Numbered from the stretch's first letter, positions 51,917 through 61,961 are shown. The stretch: 64,000 nt of DNA from JADHLJ01 sp038118725 (GCA_038118725.1 JAYOIK010000004.1:34016-98015); one strand, 5' to 3'. Made by a program: numbers and translations. The notes: a model not told the origin generated them from the sequence alone.

Positions 51917-51920
51917 CGTT

Positions 51921-53090
51921 TCAGTCGCGCGCGCGGTCGAAGAACCGGGTCAGCATCACGTGATAGACATCGGCCAAACGGTGGACGTCCTCGACCCGGA
52001 CATGCTCGTTGATCTTGTGCATGGTCTTGCCGACGCCGCCGAACTCGACAACCGGGCAATAGGCGCGGATGAAGCGCGCGTCCGAGGTGCCGCCGGTGGT
52101 GCTGAGCTCGGGGGTGACGCCGAGCACCTGATCGACCGCCGCGATCAGATCGTCGGTCAACGGGCCGGGCTCGGTAACGAAGGCATTGGAGGAGCAGGCG
52201 GTGACCAGTTCGTAGTCGCCGCCGACCGCGTCGAAGGTCTCGCGCAGCCAGGTCTCGATACTCTCGGCGGTCTGCAGGTCGTTGAACCGGATATTGAAAC
52301 TCGCCGTCGCCTTGGCCGGGATTACGTTGGTGGCGCCGTTTCCGGTATCAATCGACGCGATCGCCACCGTGGTCGGCGGGAAAAGCGGGCTTCCCTGGTC
52401 AAGCTGTTCCTCGGCCAATGGCGCCATCATCTTGACGAGACGGGACAATGGGTTGTCGGCGAGTTGCGGATAGGCCGTATGGCCCTGAACCCCGTTGACG
52501 GTCAGCCAGCCGGTGAAGCTGCCGCGCCTACCGATCTTGGCCATGCCGCCCAGGGTGTCCGGGTTGGTTGGCTCGCCGACGACGCAGGCATCGATGCTCT
52601 CGCCGTTCTCGGTCATCCATTGCAGGACCTTGACGGTGCCGTTGATCGCCGGGCCTTCCTCGTCGCCGGTGATCAGCAAGCTGATTGAGCCTGGCGGCGT
52701 GCCACCCTGATCCTCGACGAAACGCTGCGCCGCCGAGACGAAGGAGGCGATTGCCGACTTCATGTCCGATGACCCGCGTCCATAGAGGTCGCCGTCCAGG
52801 ATCTCGCCGGCGAAGGGGTCGATGGTCCAGGCACCGCTATCGCCGACGGGAACGACATCGGTATGCCCGGCGAAGCAGAAATTCGGCGCTGTTTCTCCGA
52901 GCCGGGCGTACAGATTTTCGACGTCCGGCGTGCCTTCTTCCGAGAAGGTCAGGCGATGACAGGTGAAACCGAGTTCCTGGAGAACGGTCTGCAATTCGTC
53001 GAGCGCGCCACCGTCGATCGGCGTGACGCTCGGGCAGCGGATCAGGCGCTGACTAAGCTCGACCGGATCGATGACGGCGGCGTCGCTCAT
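51921..53090 (-). CDS. dapE: Succinyl-diaminopimelate desuccinylase
   Basis: A 389-residue M20 metallohydrolase of the lysine/meso-DAP route. FAGHTDVVPVGD, YGRGSSDMKSAIASFV, LLITGDEEGPAINGTVKVLQ and STTGGTSDARFIRAYCPVVE hold the zinc ligands and catalytic Glu. Five bases separate it from dapD upstream, so the two are cotranscribed. Confidence 0.95.
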   Translation of the reverse strand: MSDAAVIDPVELSQRLIRCPSVTPIDGGALDELQTVLQELGFTCHRLTFSEEGTPDVENLYARLGETAPNFCFAGHTDVVPVGDSGAWTIDPFAGEILDGDLYGRGSSDMKSAIASFVSAAQRFVEDQGGTPPGSISLLITGDEEGPAINGTVKVLQWMTENGESIDACVVGEPTNPDTLGGMAKIGRRGSFTGWLTVNGVQGHTAYPQLADNPLSRLVKMMAPLAEEQLDQGSPLFPPTTVAIASIDTGNGATNVIPAKATASFNIRFNDLQTAESIETWLRETFDAVGGDYELVTACSSNAFVTEPGPLTDDLIAAVDQVLGVTPELSTTGGTSDARFIRAYCPVVEFGGVGKTMHKINEHVRVEDVHRLADVYHVMLTRFFDRARD

Positions 53091-53095
53091 CGACG

Positions 53096-53956
53096 TCAGT
53101 CGCGCAACAGCTCGTTGATCGAGGTCTTGGCGCGGGTTTGCTCATCCACTTGCTTAACGATCACCGCGCAGTAGAGGGACGGTCCCGGGCTGCCGTCGGG
53201 CAGGGCCTTGCCCGGAAGCGCGCCGGGCACGACGACCGAATAGGCCGGCACCCGGCCCATGGTGATCTCGCCGGTCTCCCGGTTCACGATCTTGGTCGAG
53301 GCGCCGATATAGACGCCCATGCTCAGCACCGAGCCGGTCTCGACGATCACGCCCTCGGCGACCTCGGAACGGGCGCCGATGAAGCAGTTATCCTCAATGA
53401 TTACCGGATTGGCCTGCATCGGCTCCAACACGCCGGCGATGCCCGCGCCGCCGGAGATGTGACAATCCTTGCCGACCTGGGCGCAGGACCCGATGGTCGC
53501 CCAAGTGTCGACCATGGTGCCGCTATCCACATAGGCGCCGAGATTGACGAAGCTCGGCATCAGCACCACGCCGGGCGCGATATAGGCCGAACGGCGAACC
53601 ACGCAATTCGGCACCGCGCGCAGGCCGGCCTCGCGAAAGCGGTTCTCGCCCCAGCCCGCGAATTTCGACGGCACCTTGTCCCACCAGCTCGAGGTGCCGC
53701 GGGTCGGGTCGGTCGGGCCGCCGGGAATGGCTTCCATGTCGTTCAGGCGGAAGGAAAGCAGGACCGCCTTTTTTAGCCATTGATTGACGTGCCATTTGTG
53801 GTCGCCAAGCGGCGTGGCCACGCGATTGGCGCCGGAATCCATGGCCTCCAGCGCCGCGTCGATGGCGTCGCGGGTCTCGCCTTTGGTGGCGGGGCTGATC
53901 GAGTCGCGATCTTCCCAGGCTTGTTCGATGGCTGCTTCGAGTTGCGCGTCGCTCAT
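53096..53956 (-). CDS. dapD: Tetrahydrodipicolinate N-succinyltransferase
   Basis: A 286-residue left-handed beta-helix acyltransferase making N-succinyl-2-amino-6-ketopimelate. Hexapeptide repeats run through the centre (VLMPSFVNLGAYVDSGTMVD, then IGSCAQVGKDCHISGGAGIA), with EDNCFIGARSEVAEGVIVE after. The ATG at 53956 starts MSDAQLEAAIEQAWEDRDS, the usual DapD opening; an ATG 36 bases earlier is less likely. Confidence 0.95.
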   Translation of the reverse strand: MSDAQLEAAIEQAWEDRDSISPATKGETRDAIDAALEAMDSGANRVATPLGDHKWHVNQWLKKAVLLSFRLNDMEAIPGGPTDPTRGTSSWWDKVPSKFAGWGENRFREAGLRAVPNCVVRRSAYIAPGVVLMPSFVNLGAYVDSGTMVDTWATIGSCAQVGKDCHISGGAGIAGVLEPMQANPVIIEDNCFIGARSEVAEGVIVETGSVLSMGVYIGASTKIVNRETGEITMGRVPAYSVVVPGALPGKALPDGSPGPSLYCAVIVKQVDEQTRAKTSINELLRD

Positions 53957-54028
53957 GGTCCGGACTTCCGTGTCTTGATTGCGAATTGGCACCCAAAATG
54001 AGCGCCGTTCGCGGGGCTGTCAACTCAC

Positions 54029-54727
54029 CTAAACGGTATCGGTGATGTGTTCCAGCCAAGCCGTCAGATCGGCGATCTCGTGATGCACATGGCCACCCGC
54101 CGCGCCGTCGCTCGACCATTCCAGATCATGGCGCAGCCAGACCGTGGTCATGCCGAGTTCGGCGGCGGGTTTCAGGTTCTTGGCCATGTCCTCGACCATG
54201 ACCGCGCGGGTCGGGTCAAAATCAAAGCGCGCGATCATTTGCTGATAAGGACGGGGATCGGGCTTGGGCACGAAATCGCCGGCCACGATATCGAAGGTGC
54301 CCTCGAAAAGATGGTCTATTCCGAGCTGGCGCGTGATCCGATCGGCATGCGGGACCGAGCCGTTGGTGAAAATCACCCGACGCCCCGGCAGCTTTTCGAT
54401 GAGCGTCGCCAGCCTTGGATCACGATCCATGTCGCTTACATCGATATCGTGTACATCGTCGAGAAAGCGGATGGGGTCCATGTCGTGTTCGACCATGAGC
54501 CCGCGCATGGTCGTGCCGTATTTCAGGAACAGACGCTTTTGCAAGGCCCGCGCGTCGTCCTCGGCCAAGCTGAATTCCCGTCCGATGAATCTGGTCATGC
54601 GAGCCGAAACCCGCGCGAACAGGTTCGAGGCTTGGGGATAAAGCGTGTTGTCTAGGTCGAACACCCAGCAGGAAACCCCGCTTGGGTCGAGACGACCAGT
54701 GGTGGTGTTTGGATCATGGATGCTCAT
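54029..54727 (-). CDS. HAD-family pyrimidine 5'-nucleotidase-like phosphatase
   Basis: A 232-residue HAD hydrolase. VFDLDNTLYPQASNLFARVS holds the catalytic Asp pair, VIFTNGS is motif II, and KPDPRPYQQMIARFDF with VMVEDMAKNL complete the site. The SDT1-like pyrimidine 5'-nucleotidase subfamily is the closest fit. Its position beside dapD is typical in this group. Confidence 0.88.
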   Translation of the reverse strand: MSIHDPNTTTGRLDPSGVSCWVFDLDNTLYPQASNLFARVSARMTRFIGREFSLAEDDARALQKRLFLKYGTTMRGLMVEHDMDPIRFLDDVHDIDVSDMDRDPRLATLIEKLPGRRVIFTNGSVPHADRITRQLGIDHLFEGTFDIVAGDFVPKPDPRPYQQMIARFDFDPTRAVMVEDMAKNLKPAAELGMTTVWLRHDLEWSSDGAAGGHVHHEIADLTAWLEHITDTV

Positions 54728-54829
54728 GCCCTCACCCTGGATCGAAGCAACCGCGAAGGCAAGGTGGTAGATTGTTCGCCGATCCGATTTCCCATGTTAG
54801 ATTCAAATGCGAACAAAGATGGGAAACCG

Positions 54830-55975
54830 ATGGCCCGGGACGAAACGACTCGCGAAAAATCGGAAACTGGCTCCGCGAGAGAGTCCGGCCCGTCGTCGTC
54901 CGGGCCATTGGGCCCCGACGCGAAGGCGATGGCGGCGATGCTCGGAGAAGGTCGGCGATTTCATGGCCTGGATGGTCCCGCGTTGCTGCTCGACCGGAGC
55001 GGCGATGTCGTGCTCGCGAACCCCGCCGCGCTCGGTATTGTCCACGGTATGGTTAGTGCTCCCGATGGCCGACTGGCCGCGTTCGTCGATGCCGTGTTTT
55101 CCGGAACCGCGGACTCGGAACACTTCAGGATCAGCGAGCCGGAAATCGGCGTGACCACCGATCTGGAGGCGATCATGCTCGACGGCGGCGCGCATCTGCT
55201 GCTCATGGGCCGGGATGTGTCGCTGGATGATAATCTACGTGCCACCCTGGTTGAATCCCGACAGCGCTATAAGGATCTGGTCGAGATATCCTCGGACTTC
55301 GCCTGGGAAACGGGCGACAACGGCAAATTCGTTTTTGTCTCCCCCGGCGGCGCGCTGGGATATGGCGCGGATGATCTGGTCGGCATGGAAGCCAAGGGCT
55401 TCGTCGACCTGCAAGAGGGCGTCGAGGTGGACCTGCCGTTTACCACCAGACGACCGATGTATGGCGCCGAGTTCCGGTTTCGACGTCCCGACGGCACGCA
55501 CGCCAATCTGATCGCCTCGGCCTTGCCTCTTCTTGACGAGAACGGGACGTGGCAGGGGGTGCGCGGGGTCTGTCGTGACGTGACGGAGGATCTCGCGCGT
55601 GACGCGGCCCTGGCCCGCGCGCAAAACCGGGAGCGGCATATCGCCTACATCTTGCGTACCATCCGCGACGAAGCCGAGCCCTCGGCGATGCTGCGCTCGG
55701 CGACCATGGCGGTATCCCGCGCGCTGTCGGCGGATGGGTGCCAGATCCTTCGCGCCGATAGCCGCGGCGGCTTTCGTCACGCCAGTACATTCGGAGAGAT
55801 TCCCGCCGACCCGGTCTTGAACCTTGGCCAGAACATGGAAAGCCCGGCGGCGCGGGACATGGGGGACTACCGGGCGTTGGCGCATGCCACGCATTATCAT
55901 CACACCGTGAACGGCGCGATCGTGCTGTGGCGGGACGCGCCGAGTTTGCCCTGGAACGACGAGGAGGTTCGATAG
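54830..55975 (+). pseudogene. PAS-GAF signalling protein, N-terminal part, ended by an in-frame TAG
   Basis: A 381-residue frame with a first PAS-like region (FHGLDGPALLLDRSGDVVLA), a second PAS (SRQRYKDLVEISSDFAWETG, then FRRPDGTHANLIAS) and a GAF domain (AMLRSATMAVSRALSADGCQ). It stops at TAG 55973-55975 inside the last GAF helix, after WNDEEVR. The same frame continues without interruption, LVSVAGQVGIALQQVASHER, into DPMTGLLNRRTF of the GGDEF domain. So one PAS-PAS-GAF-GGDEF cyclase gene is split by a single stop codon. I use the ATG at 54830, preceded by GGGA; ATGs at 54794 and 54716 are possible. Confidence 0.75.
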
Positions 55976-56575
55976 CTCGTATCCGTCGCTGGTCAGGTAG
56001 GGATCGCGCTGCAGCAGGTCGCCTCGCATGAGCGGCTGGAAGAGCTATCGACGACCGACCCGATGACCGGCCTGCTGAACCGGCGGACCTTCAACGAACG
56101 CGTCCAGGAGCGGGTCGAGCCGATCGAGGGTCCCAAGACGAAGGGTGTCCTTGCCTTTGTTGATTTGGACAATTTCAAACTGGTGAATGACAGACTCGGT
56201 CATCAGGCCGGTGATGAAGTCTTGATCTCCCTGGCGAAAGCGTTGCGGGCGGCGGTGCGAACCGATGATCTGGTGGCGCGGCTGGGTGGGGATGAGTTCG
56301 CGCTTTGGCTAGACGGCGTCGATGTCGCCCTGGCGGAGGACCGCGCCTATGACCTTCTCGGCGACACTTCGATCTTCGAGCCGTTTATCGTCGACCCCGA
56401 GAGACCCTTGGGCATGTCGATCGGTCTCGCCGCCTTCGAACCGACAAGCGGCGAGAGCCTGGAGGCCTTGATCGCGCGTGCCGACGCGGCGATGTACGAG
56501 ATCAAGCGTGGCGGCAAGAACGCGCTGGCCATCGCGCCGCCGGCGGAAATCGTGGCTCGGGCGGCGACATCATGA
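55976..56575 (+). pseudogene. GGDEF domain, C-terminal part of the interrupted cyclase gene
   Basis: After the TAG the frame continues to a stop at 56575, covering the end of the GAF domain and a complete GGDEF domain: DLDNFKLVNDRLGHQAGDEV, the inhibitory-site RxxD (RTDD) five residues before GGDEF, and RLGGDEFALWLDG. The catalytic motif is intact, so if translated it could make cyclic di-GMP. The first ATG of this part (56063) falls inside the GGDEF-opening motif, so an independent protein would be truncated. Its 3' end overlaps the DUF2336 gene by 4 bases. Confidence 0.75.
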
Positions 56576-57834
56576 ACGTGCCGAGGCCTGGAGAGCCCGC
56601 TTATGAAGCGGCCATGCGGATAGCCGAGGGAGAGGATCCCAAGGAACGGCTGAAACTCGCCTCCAGCGAACAGGTGGCTCCGGAGATCCTCTACTATCTA
56701 GCCGAGGACGAAGACCCCCGAGTGCGTCTCGCGGTGGCTCGCAATCCGAACACGCCCCGGCACGCCGACAATTTCCTGGCCCGGGACGGAGATGTCGATG
56801 TCCGATCGGAACTCGCCGGCAAGATCGCTCGGCTGACCCCGGATCTCGACGCCGAACAGCGGGCCGCGATCCGTAAGATGACGGTCGAGGTGCTGGAGAC
56901 CCTGGCTCGGGATGAGATGACGCGGGTCCGCTCGATGATCTCGGAGACCTTGAGGGACGTCCCGATGGCCCCGCCGGAGGTGGTGAGCCGGGTTATTGAG
57001 ACCCTGGCCCGGGACGAGGATATTCAGGTCTCGGGACCGCTCCTGGAGAACTCGCCGCTGTTGAGTGACGCGGTGTTGCTTGAGATCATCGACAGCCCCC
57101 CGGTTCAGGGCGCGGTTACCGCGATCTCGCGACGCTGGGAGGTGTCGACCGAGGTTTCCGACGCGATCATCGACACCGACGAGGAACCGGCGATCGTATC
57201 GCTCTTGCGCAACGAGTCGGCGCAGATTCGAGAGGAGGCCCTCGACCGTTTGATCGAGACGGCTGCGAGCCGGCCCGGCCTGCACGAGCCACTGGTGCGC
57301 CGGCCGCGTTTGTCCTCGGCCAACGCCGTAAAGCTGGCCAAGTTCGTCGCCGTCGCTTTGGTGGCGGAGTTGAAACGGCGGGACGAATTGGATGATCACA
57401 CCAGTGGTTTACTGAGCGAAGAGCTGGCCCGGCGCATCGAGGAAGACCCGGCCGCCGCGGTCGGCCTGGAAAGTGATAATCCGGTCGATGAGCGCAACGC
57501 CGCCATTCGTCTGCACAATAACGGGCAATTGACGGACAAGGTGGTCTCGGTTGCCCTGGCCTCCGGTCGTCGTGCCTTTCTCATGGCGGCCTTATCGCTG
57601 CGTTCCGGCCTGGAGGAGCCGGTGGTGCACAGCCTGATCAGCTCGCGTAACGCCAAGGCGATGACCGCTCTCGCCTGGAAGGCGGAATTGAACATGGGAT
57701 TCGCGCTGCAACTGCAACTACGCCTCGGCAATGTCGAGCCGAGGAGCGCGATCCGTCCCGATCAGGACGGACGCTTCCCGCTTTCCGAAGAAGATATGAA
57801 CTGGCAGATCGACCTGGTGGCCGAGGGCGGCTAA
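56572..57834 (+). CDS. DUF2336 domain protein (HEAT-like helical repeats)
   Basis: A 420-residue soluble protein of repeated helical pairs (PEILYYLAEDEDPRVRLAVA; ETLARDEMTRVRSMISETLR; DAVLLEIIDSPPVQGAVTAI), typical of DUF2336, a family frequent in Rhodospirillales. Function is unknown; the repeats suggest protein binding. Its ATG overlaps the GGDEF stop by 4 bases (ATGA), so it was cotranslated with the cyclase gene, which suggests a role near cyclic di-GMP signalling. Confidence 0.85.
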   Translation: MNVPRPGEPAYEAAMRIAEGEDPKERLKLASSEQVAPEILYYLAEDEDPRVRLAVARNPNTPRHADNFLARDGDVDVRSELAGKIARLTPDLDAEQRAAIRKMTVEVLETLARDEMTRVRSMISETLRDVPMAPPEVVSRVIETLARDEDIQVSGPLLENSPLLSDAVLLEIIDSPPVQGAVTAISRRWEVSTEVSDAIIDTDEEPAIVSLLRNESAQIREEALDRLIETAASRPGLHEPLVRRPRLSSANAVKLAKFVAVALVAELKRRDELDDHTSGLLSEELARRIEEDPAAAVGLESDNPVDERNAAIRLHNNGQLTDKVVSVALASGRRAFLMAALSLRSGLEEPVVHSLISSRNAKAMTALAWKAELNMGFALQLQLRLGNVEPRSAIRPDQDGRFPLSEEDMNWQIDLVAEGG

Positions 57835-57858
57835 GGGTTCCGAGCAAGAAGTCGGGGC

Positions 57859-58764
57859 TTAAGCCCTAATAATGGTGCCATGCCCTTGGCTGGTGAAAAG
57901 CTCCAGTAACACGGCGTGCGGGACACGACCGTCCAGGATCACCGCCGCCTCGGCGCCGCGCTCGACCGCGTCGATGCAGGTCTCGACCTTCGGGATCATC
58001 CCGCCGGTGATGGTGCCGTCGCCCATGCGCTCGCGGGCCTCGGTGACGGTAAGTTCGGGGATGAGCACGCCGTTCGCGTCCAACACGCCCTCGACATCGG
58101 TCAACATGAGCATGCGTCTGGCATCCGAGGCGCCGGCGATGGCCCCGGCCGCGGTGTCGGCGTTGATGTTATAGGTCTCGCCGTCGTCACCGAAACCGAC
58201 CGGGGCGATCACCGGGATGAAGCCACCGGCGGTGAGCGTCTTCAGCAGCGAGACATCCACCTCGCTGGGATCGCCGACAAAGCCGAGATCGACGATCTTT
58301 TCGATATTGCTGTCGGGGTCGGTCTTGGACCGGGTCAGCTTGGTGACCTTGATCAGATTGGCGTCCTTGCCGGAGATGCCGACGGCTCGCCCACCGGCCT
58401 CGTTGATCGCGGCGGCGATGGATTTGTTGATCGAGCCCGCGAGCACCATCTCGACGATTTCCACGGTCGCCCGGTCGGTAACCCTGAGACCGTCGATGAA
58501 CTCGCTCTTGATCGCCATGCGTTGCAGCATTTGGCCGATCTGCGGACCGCCGCCATGAACCACCAGCGGATTGGAGCCGACCTGCTTCAGCAGCACCATG
58601 TCGGCGGCGAAGGTCTTGAACAGCTCCGGGTCGCCCATGGCGTGACCACCGAACTTGACCACGATCGTACGGCCGCCATAGCGACGCATGAAGGGCAGCG
58701 CGTCGGTCAGAATATCGGCCTTGTCCAGCCAGTCGGCCCGGGCCTTTGCTTCCGATGGGCTCAT
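57859..58764 (-). CDS. argB: Acetylglutamate kinase
   Basis: A 301-residue enzyme phosphorylating N-acetylglutamate in arginine synthesis. IVVKFGGHAMGDPELFKTFA, VVHGGGPQIGQML and FIDGLRVTDRATVEIVEMVL are the family marks; MLMLTDVEGVLDANGVLI follows. It is the last gene of the rpmH-yidC-engB string on this strand. Confidence 0.96.
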   Translation of the reverse strand: MSPSEAKARADWLDKADILTDALPFMRRYGGRTIVVKFGGHAMGDPELFKTFAADMVLLKQVGSNPLVVHGGGPQIGQMLQRMAIKSEFIDGLRVTDRATVEIVEMVLAGSINKSIAAAINEAGGRAVGISGKDANLIKVTKLTRSKTDPDSNIEKIVDLGFVGDPSEVDVSLLKTLTAGGFIPVIAPVGFGDDGETYNINADTAAGAIAGASDARRMLMLTDVEGVLDANGVLIPELTVTEARERMGDGTITGGMIPKVETCIDAVERGAEAAVILDGRVPHAVLLELFTSQGHGTIIRA

Positions 58765-58795
58765 AACGGGATCTCCTGTTTTCTCGGCGCGGCGT

Positions 58796-59464
58796 TTACC
58801 ATGACGCTAGTTCCGCGAGGCCGGCGCGTAATTCGGCGACACCGGTGCCTTTCTCGGAACTGGTCAGGGCCAGAACCGGGAACGCGGCGGCGCGTTTCGC
58901 CATCTCCGCCTCGACCTCGCGCGCGCGGTTTTCCAGCTCGCCTTTCTTGAGTTTGTCGACCTTGGTCAACACGATCTGATAGACCACCGCAGCCTCGTCC
59001 AGCATGTCCATCATCTCGCGATCGAGATCCTTGATCCCGTGCCGAGAGTCGATCAGTAGACAGGCGCGCCGCAGGGTGACCCGGCCTCGCAGGAAGGCCT
59101 TGAGGGTTCGGGTCCATGCTTCGACCTGGGTTTTCGAAACCTTCGCGTAGCCATAGCCCGGCAAGTCCACGAGCACGAGATGGCCGCCGAGATCGAAAAA
59201 ATTCAGCTGCTGGGTCCGACCGGGCGTATTGGATGTCCGCGCCAAGGTCTTGCGCCCGGTAAGGGCGTTAACGAGGCTCGACTTGCCGACATTGGAGCGT
59301 CCGGCGAAAGCGATCTCGGGCAATGCCGCGTCGGGTAGTTGATCCAGCGTGGCGGTGCCCATCACGAAGGTGCACTCGCGAGCGAAGAGCAGGCGGCCAC
59401 GCTCGAGCTCGGCCTCTGAATATTCCGGCTCGGCGACTTGCTCGGTGATGACCGCGTCACTCAT
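58796..59464 (-). CDS. engB: Ribosome biogenesis GTP-binding protein YsxC/EngB
   Basis: A 222-residue GTPase needed for 50S assembly. G1 is AGRSNVGKSS, G3 is DLPGYGYAKV and G4 is TKVDKLKKGE; RTSNTPGRTQQLNFF is the switch I region. It starts 9 bases after yidC, as usual. Confidence 0.95.
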   Translation of the reverse strand: MSDAVITEQVAEPEYSEAELERGRLLFARECTFVMGTATLDQLPDAALPEIAFAGRSNVGKSSLVNALTGRKTLARTSNTPGRTQQLNFFDLGGHLVLVDLPGYGYAKVSKTQVEAWTRTLKAFLRGRVTLRRACLLIDSRHGIKDLDREMMDMLDEAAVVYQIVLTKVDKLKKGELENRAREVEAEMAKRAAAFPVLALTSSEKGTGVAELRAGLAELASW

Positions 59465-59473
59465 CGAAGCGCC

Positions 59474-61231
59474 TTACTTCACGCCCATGCGATACATGAT
59501 CATCTTTTGCTGGGCGATCGACAGCAGGTTGTTCCAGGTCCAGTAAATCACCAGGCCGGCCGGGAAGGTGCCCAACAGGAAGGTGAAGAACAACGGCAGG
59601 AACATGAAGATCTTGGCCTGTACCGGGTCGGTGGGCTGTGGGTTCAGGCGCTGCTGCAGCCACATGGTGAGGCCCATGAACACCGGCCAGGCGCCGATCA
59701 GCAGGAACTCGGGCGGCGTCCAGGGAATCAGGCCGAAGGCATTGAAGAGCGACGTCGGATCGGCGACGGAAAGGTCCTTGATCCAGCCGTAGAACGGCGC
59801 GTGACGCATCTCAATGTTGACGAACAACACCTTGTACAGCGCGAAGAAGACCGGGATCTGTACCAGGATCGGCAAACAGCCGGCCGCCGGATTGACCTTT
59901 TCGGTCTTGTACAGCGCCATCATTTCCTGATTCAGCCGTACCTTGTCGTCGCCATACTGCTCGCGCAGGGTCTGCAGTTTCGGCGTCAGCTCACGCAGCT
60001 TGGCCATCGACCTGTAGGACTTATTGGCCAGTGGGTAGAACAGTAGCTTGACGAAGACCGTGAAGGCGAGAATCGCCAGGCCGAAATTGCCGAGATACAG
60101 ATATAGCCACGAGATCGCGTAGAAGAACGGCTTGGTCAGGAAGTAGAACCAGCCGAAATCCACCGCCAGGTCGAAATTCGCGATGCCCAATTCGTCGCTA
60201 TAGGCATCCAAACGCTTGACCTCCTTGGCGCCGACGAAAAGCCGGTTGGTCGCCTCGTGGGTCGCGCCCGCCTCGATACGCGCCTCGCCACCGAGATAGT
60301 CCACTTGATAGCGGTCATCCTGATCGCGAATGGAATGCACGAAGCGATAGGTCATCGCCTGTGTCTGATCCGGGACCAGCGCGGCCAGCCAATACTTGTC
60401 GGTAATCCCGATCCAGCCGCCGACCGAGCGTTGTTCCACATTGCCGTCTTCTTGGAGATCGTCGTAGTCGATCTCGCGAAGGGTTCCATCGAACACCCCA
60501 AGTGGCCCCTCGTGCAGAATATAGAAGCCGAGGGTTTGCGGCGTGCCGGCTCGCGAAATCAACCCATAGGGAAACAGCGTCACGCCTTGGGAGCCGTTAT
60601 TCCGCACCCGTTGGGTCGTGGTCACCATATAGCCGTCATCAAGGGCGAAAACCCGCTCGAAGACCAGCCCCTGGCCATTGTCCCAGGTCAGGGTCACCGG
60701 CGAATTCGGGGTTAGCGATCCTCGGTCGGCGGTCCAGACCGTATCGGCGCTGGGTAGTTTGACATTGGCGTCCGCGCCGACCCAGCCAAACTCGGCATAG
60801 TAAGATTTAGGCGCGCCGATCGGGCTCAGCAGATGGATCTGGTCCGATGTCGGATCGACTTCCTCGCGATAGTTCTTGAGAACGATGTCGTCGATGCGGC
60901 CGCCCTTGAGCGAGATGGAGCCGGAAATCGTGGGTGTATCAATGCTGAGACGGGGCGTTGCCTTCAGCGCCTCGGCGCGCTTGGCGGCCGTGAGGACGGC
61001 GGGAGCAACCTCCGGCGCATTGACGGCGCCGCCGGGCGCCGTGACGGACGGCGTGTCGGATCCCGGGGTCGGCACGCTACCGTCGGCGGCCGGAGCCGGC
61101 TGGCTCGCCGCGAGCTGTTCCTGGCGGGCCTTTTCCTGTTCCATCTTGGGAAACTCGTACAGGAACTGAAAGCCGAGCAGGATCACCAGCGACAGCGCGA
61201 TGGCGATTATCATGTTCTTCTGGTCGCTCAT
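59474..61231 (-). CDS. yidC: Membrane protein insertase YidC
   Basis: A 585-residue inner-membrane insertase. N-terminal TM (MIIAIALSLVILLGFQFLYE), an Ala/Pro-rich linker, a large periplasmic beta domain (about 90-370) and a C-terminal five-helix core (WLYLYLGNFGLAILAFTVFV; AGCLPILVQIPVFFALYKVL; KIFMFLPLFFTFLLGTFPAG). It overlaps yidD by 4 bases. Confidence 0.97.
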   Translation of the reverse strand: MSDQKNMIIAIALSLVILLGFQFLYEFPKMEQEKARQEQLAASQPAPAADGSVPTPGSDTPSVTAPGGAVNAPEVAPAVLTAAKRAEALKATPRLSIDTPTISGSISLKGGRIDDIVLKNYREEVDPTSDQIHLLSPIGAPKSYYAEFGWVGADANVKLPSADTVWTADRGSLTPNSPVTLTWDNGQGLVFERVFALDDGYMVTTTQRVRNNGSQGVTLFPYGLISRAGTPQTLGFYILHEGPLGVFDGTLREIDYDDLQEDGNVEQRSVGGWIGITDKYWLAALVPDQTQAMTYRFVHSIRDQDDRYQVDYLGGEARIEAGATHEATNRLFVGAKEVKRLDAYSDELGIANFDLAVDFGWFYFLTKPFFYAISWLYLYLGNFGLAILAFTVFVKLLFYPLANKSYRSMAKLRELTPKLQTLREQYGDDKVRLNQEMMALYKTEKVNPAAGCLPILVQIPVFFALYKVLFVNIEMRHAPFYGWIKDLSVADPTSLFNAFGLIPWTPPEFLLIGAWPVFMGLTMWLQQRLNPQPTDPVQAKIFMFLPLFFTFLLGTFPAGLVIYWTWNNLLSIAQQKMIMYRMGVK

Positions 61232-61524
61232 GTCTTCAATCGCCCGGTTTGTAGTGACGTGCCGTCGGTGGAATGGGGAACCGGATCCACGCCGGAGCCA
61301 CCCCAGGGGTGACAGCGACCGATCCTTTTCAACGCCAGAAGGCCGCCGCGCAAGGGGCCATGCGCGTCAACGGCTTCCAAGGCATAGACCGAACAGGTCG
61401 GATGATAGCGGCAGGCGTTACCGAGGAACGACGACAAGGTCAACCGGTATGCCCAAATCGGAAGCTTCACGGCCCAGCGAAGCGTCAGCGACCCGATGCC
61501 GGCGAGTGTCGCGGGTATGTTCAT
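61228..61524 (-). CDS. yidD: Membrane protein insertion efficiency factor YidD
   Basis: A 98-residue peripheral protein aiding YidC. LSSFLGNACRYHPTCSVYAL and ALKRIGRCHPWGGSGVDPVP are the signature with three conserved cysteines. It overlaps rnpA and yidC by 4 bases each, so the three are coupled. Confidence 0.95.
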   Translation of the reverse strand: MNIPATLAGIGSLTLRWAVKLPIWAYRLTLSSFLGNACRYHPTCSVYALEAVDAHGPLRGGLLALKRIGRCHPWGGSGVDPVPHSTDGTSLQTGRLKT

Positions 61525-61925
61525 CGCGCGCGCTCCCCCCGTTTCTCCCCTCGGCGCTCTCCGGTGTCGCGGTGCACCTTGGCCAAGGTCGCTCTCAGGT
61601 CGTCGAGAAGATCGGCGTATCCCCGTTCCAGGGTCGCGGCGCGCGCGATCACCACATAGTCCATGGCCTCGCCACCTCGCGCGCCGATCACGTCATTCAC
61701 CACGGCACGCAACCGGCGCCGCGCTCGATTGCGCGCGACGGCGTTTCCGACCTTCTTGCTCGCGGTAAAGCCGATCCGGGGCGCGGGACCCTGGATTTCG
61801 GACGGGCAGGGGGCGGCCTGCAATACCAATCCAGGCGCGACCGCCTTGCGCCGCCCTCGGGCGACCCTCAGGAATTCCGGTCGTCTAGTAAGGCGCCCAA
61901 GCGGCGCCGTGGCAATACTTTGCAT
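61521..61925 (-). CDS. rnpA: Ribonuclease P protein component
   Basis: A 134-residue basic protein that binds RNase P RNA for tRNA 5' processing. RPEFLRVARGRRKAV and the RNR motif KKVGNAVARNRARRRLR are diagnostic. The C-terminus is Arg/Glu-rich. It follows rpmH by 36 bases. Confidence 0.95.
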   Translation of the reverse strand: MQSIATAPLGRLTRRPEFLRVARGRRKAVAPGLVLQAAPCPSEIQGPAPRIGFTASKKVGNAVARNRARRRLRAVVNDVIGARGGEAMDYVVIARAATLERGYADLLDDLRATLAKVHRDTGERRGEKRGERAR

Positions 61926-61961
61926 GGATGCCCCATCATGCGACGCCTGGACGTCGCGTGT

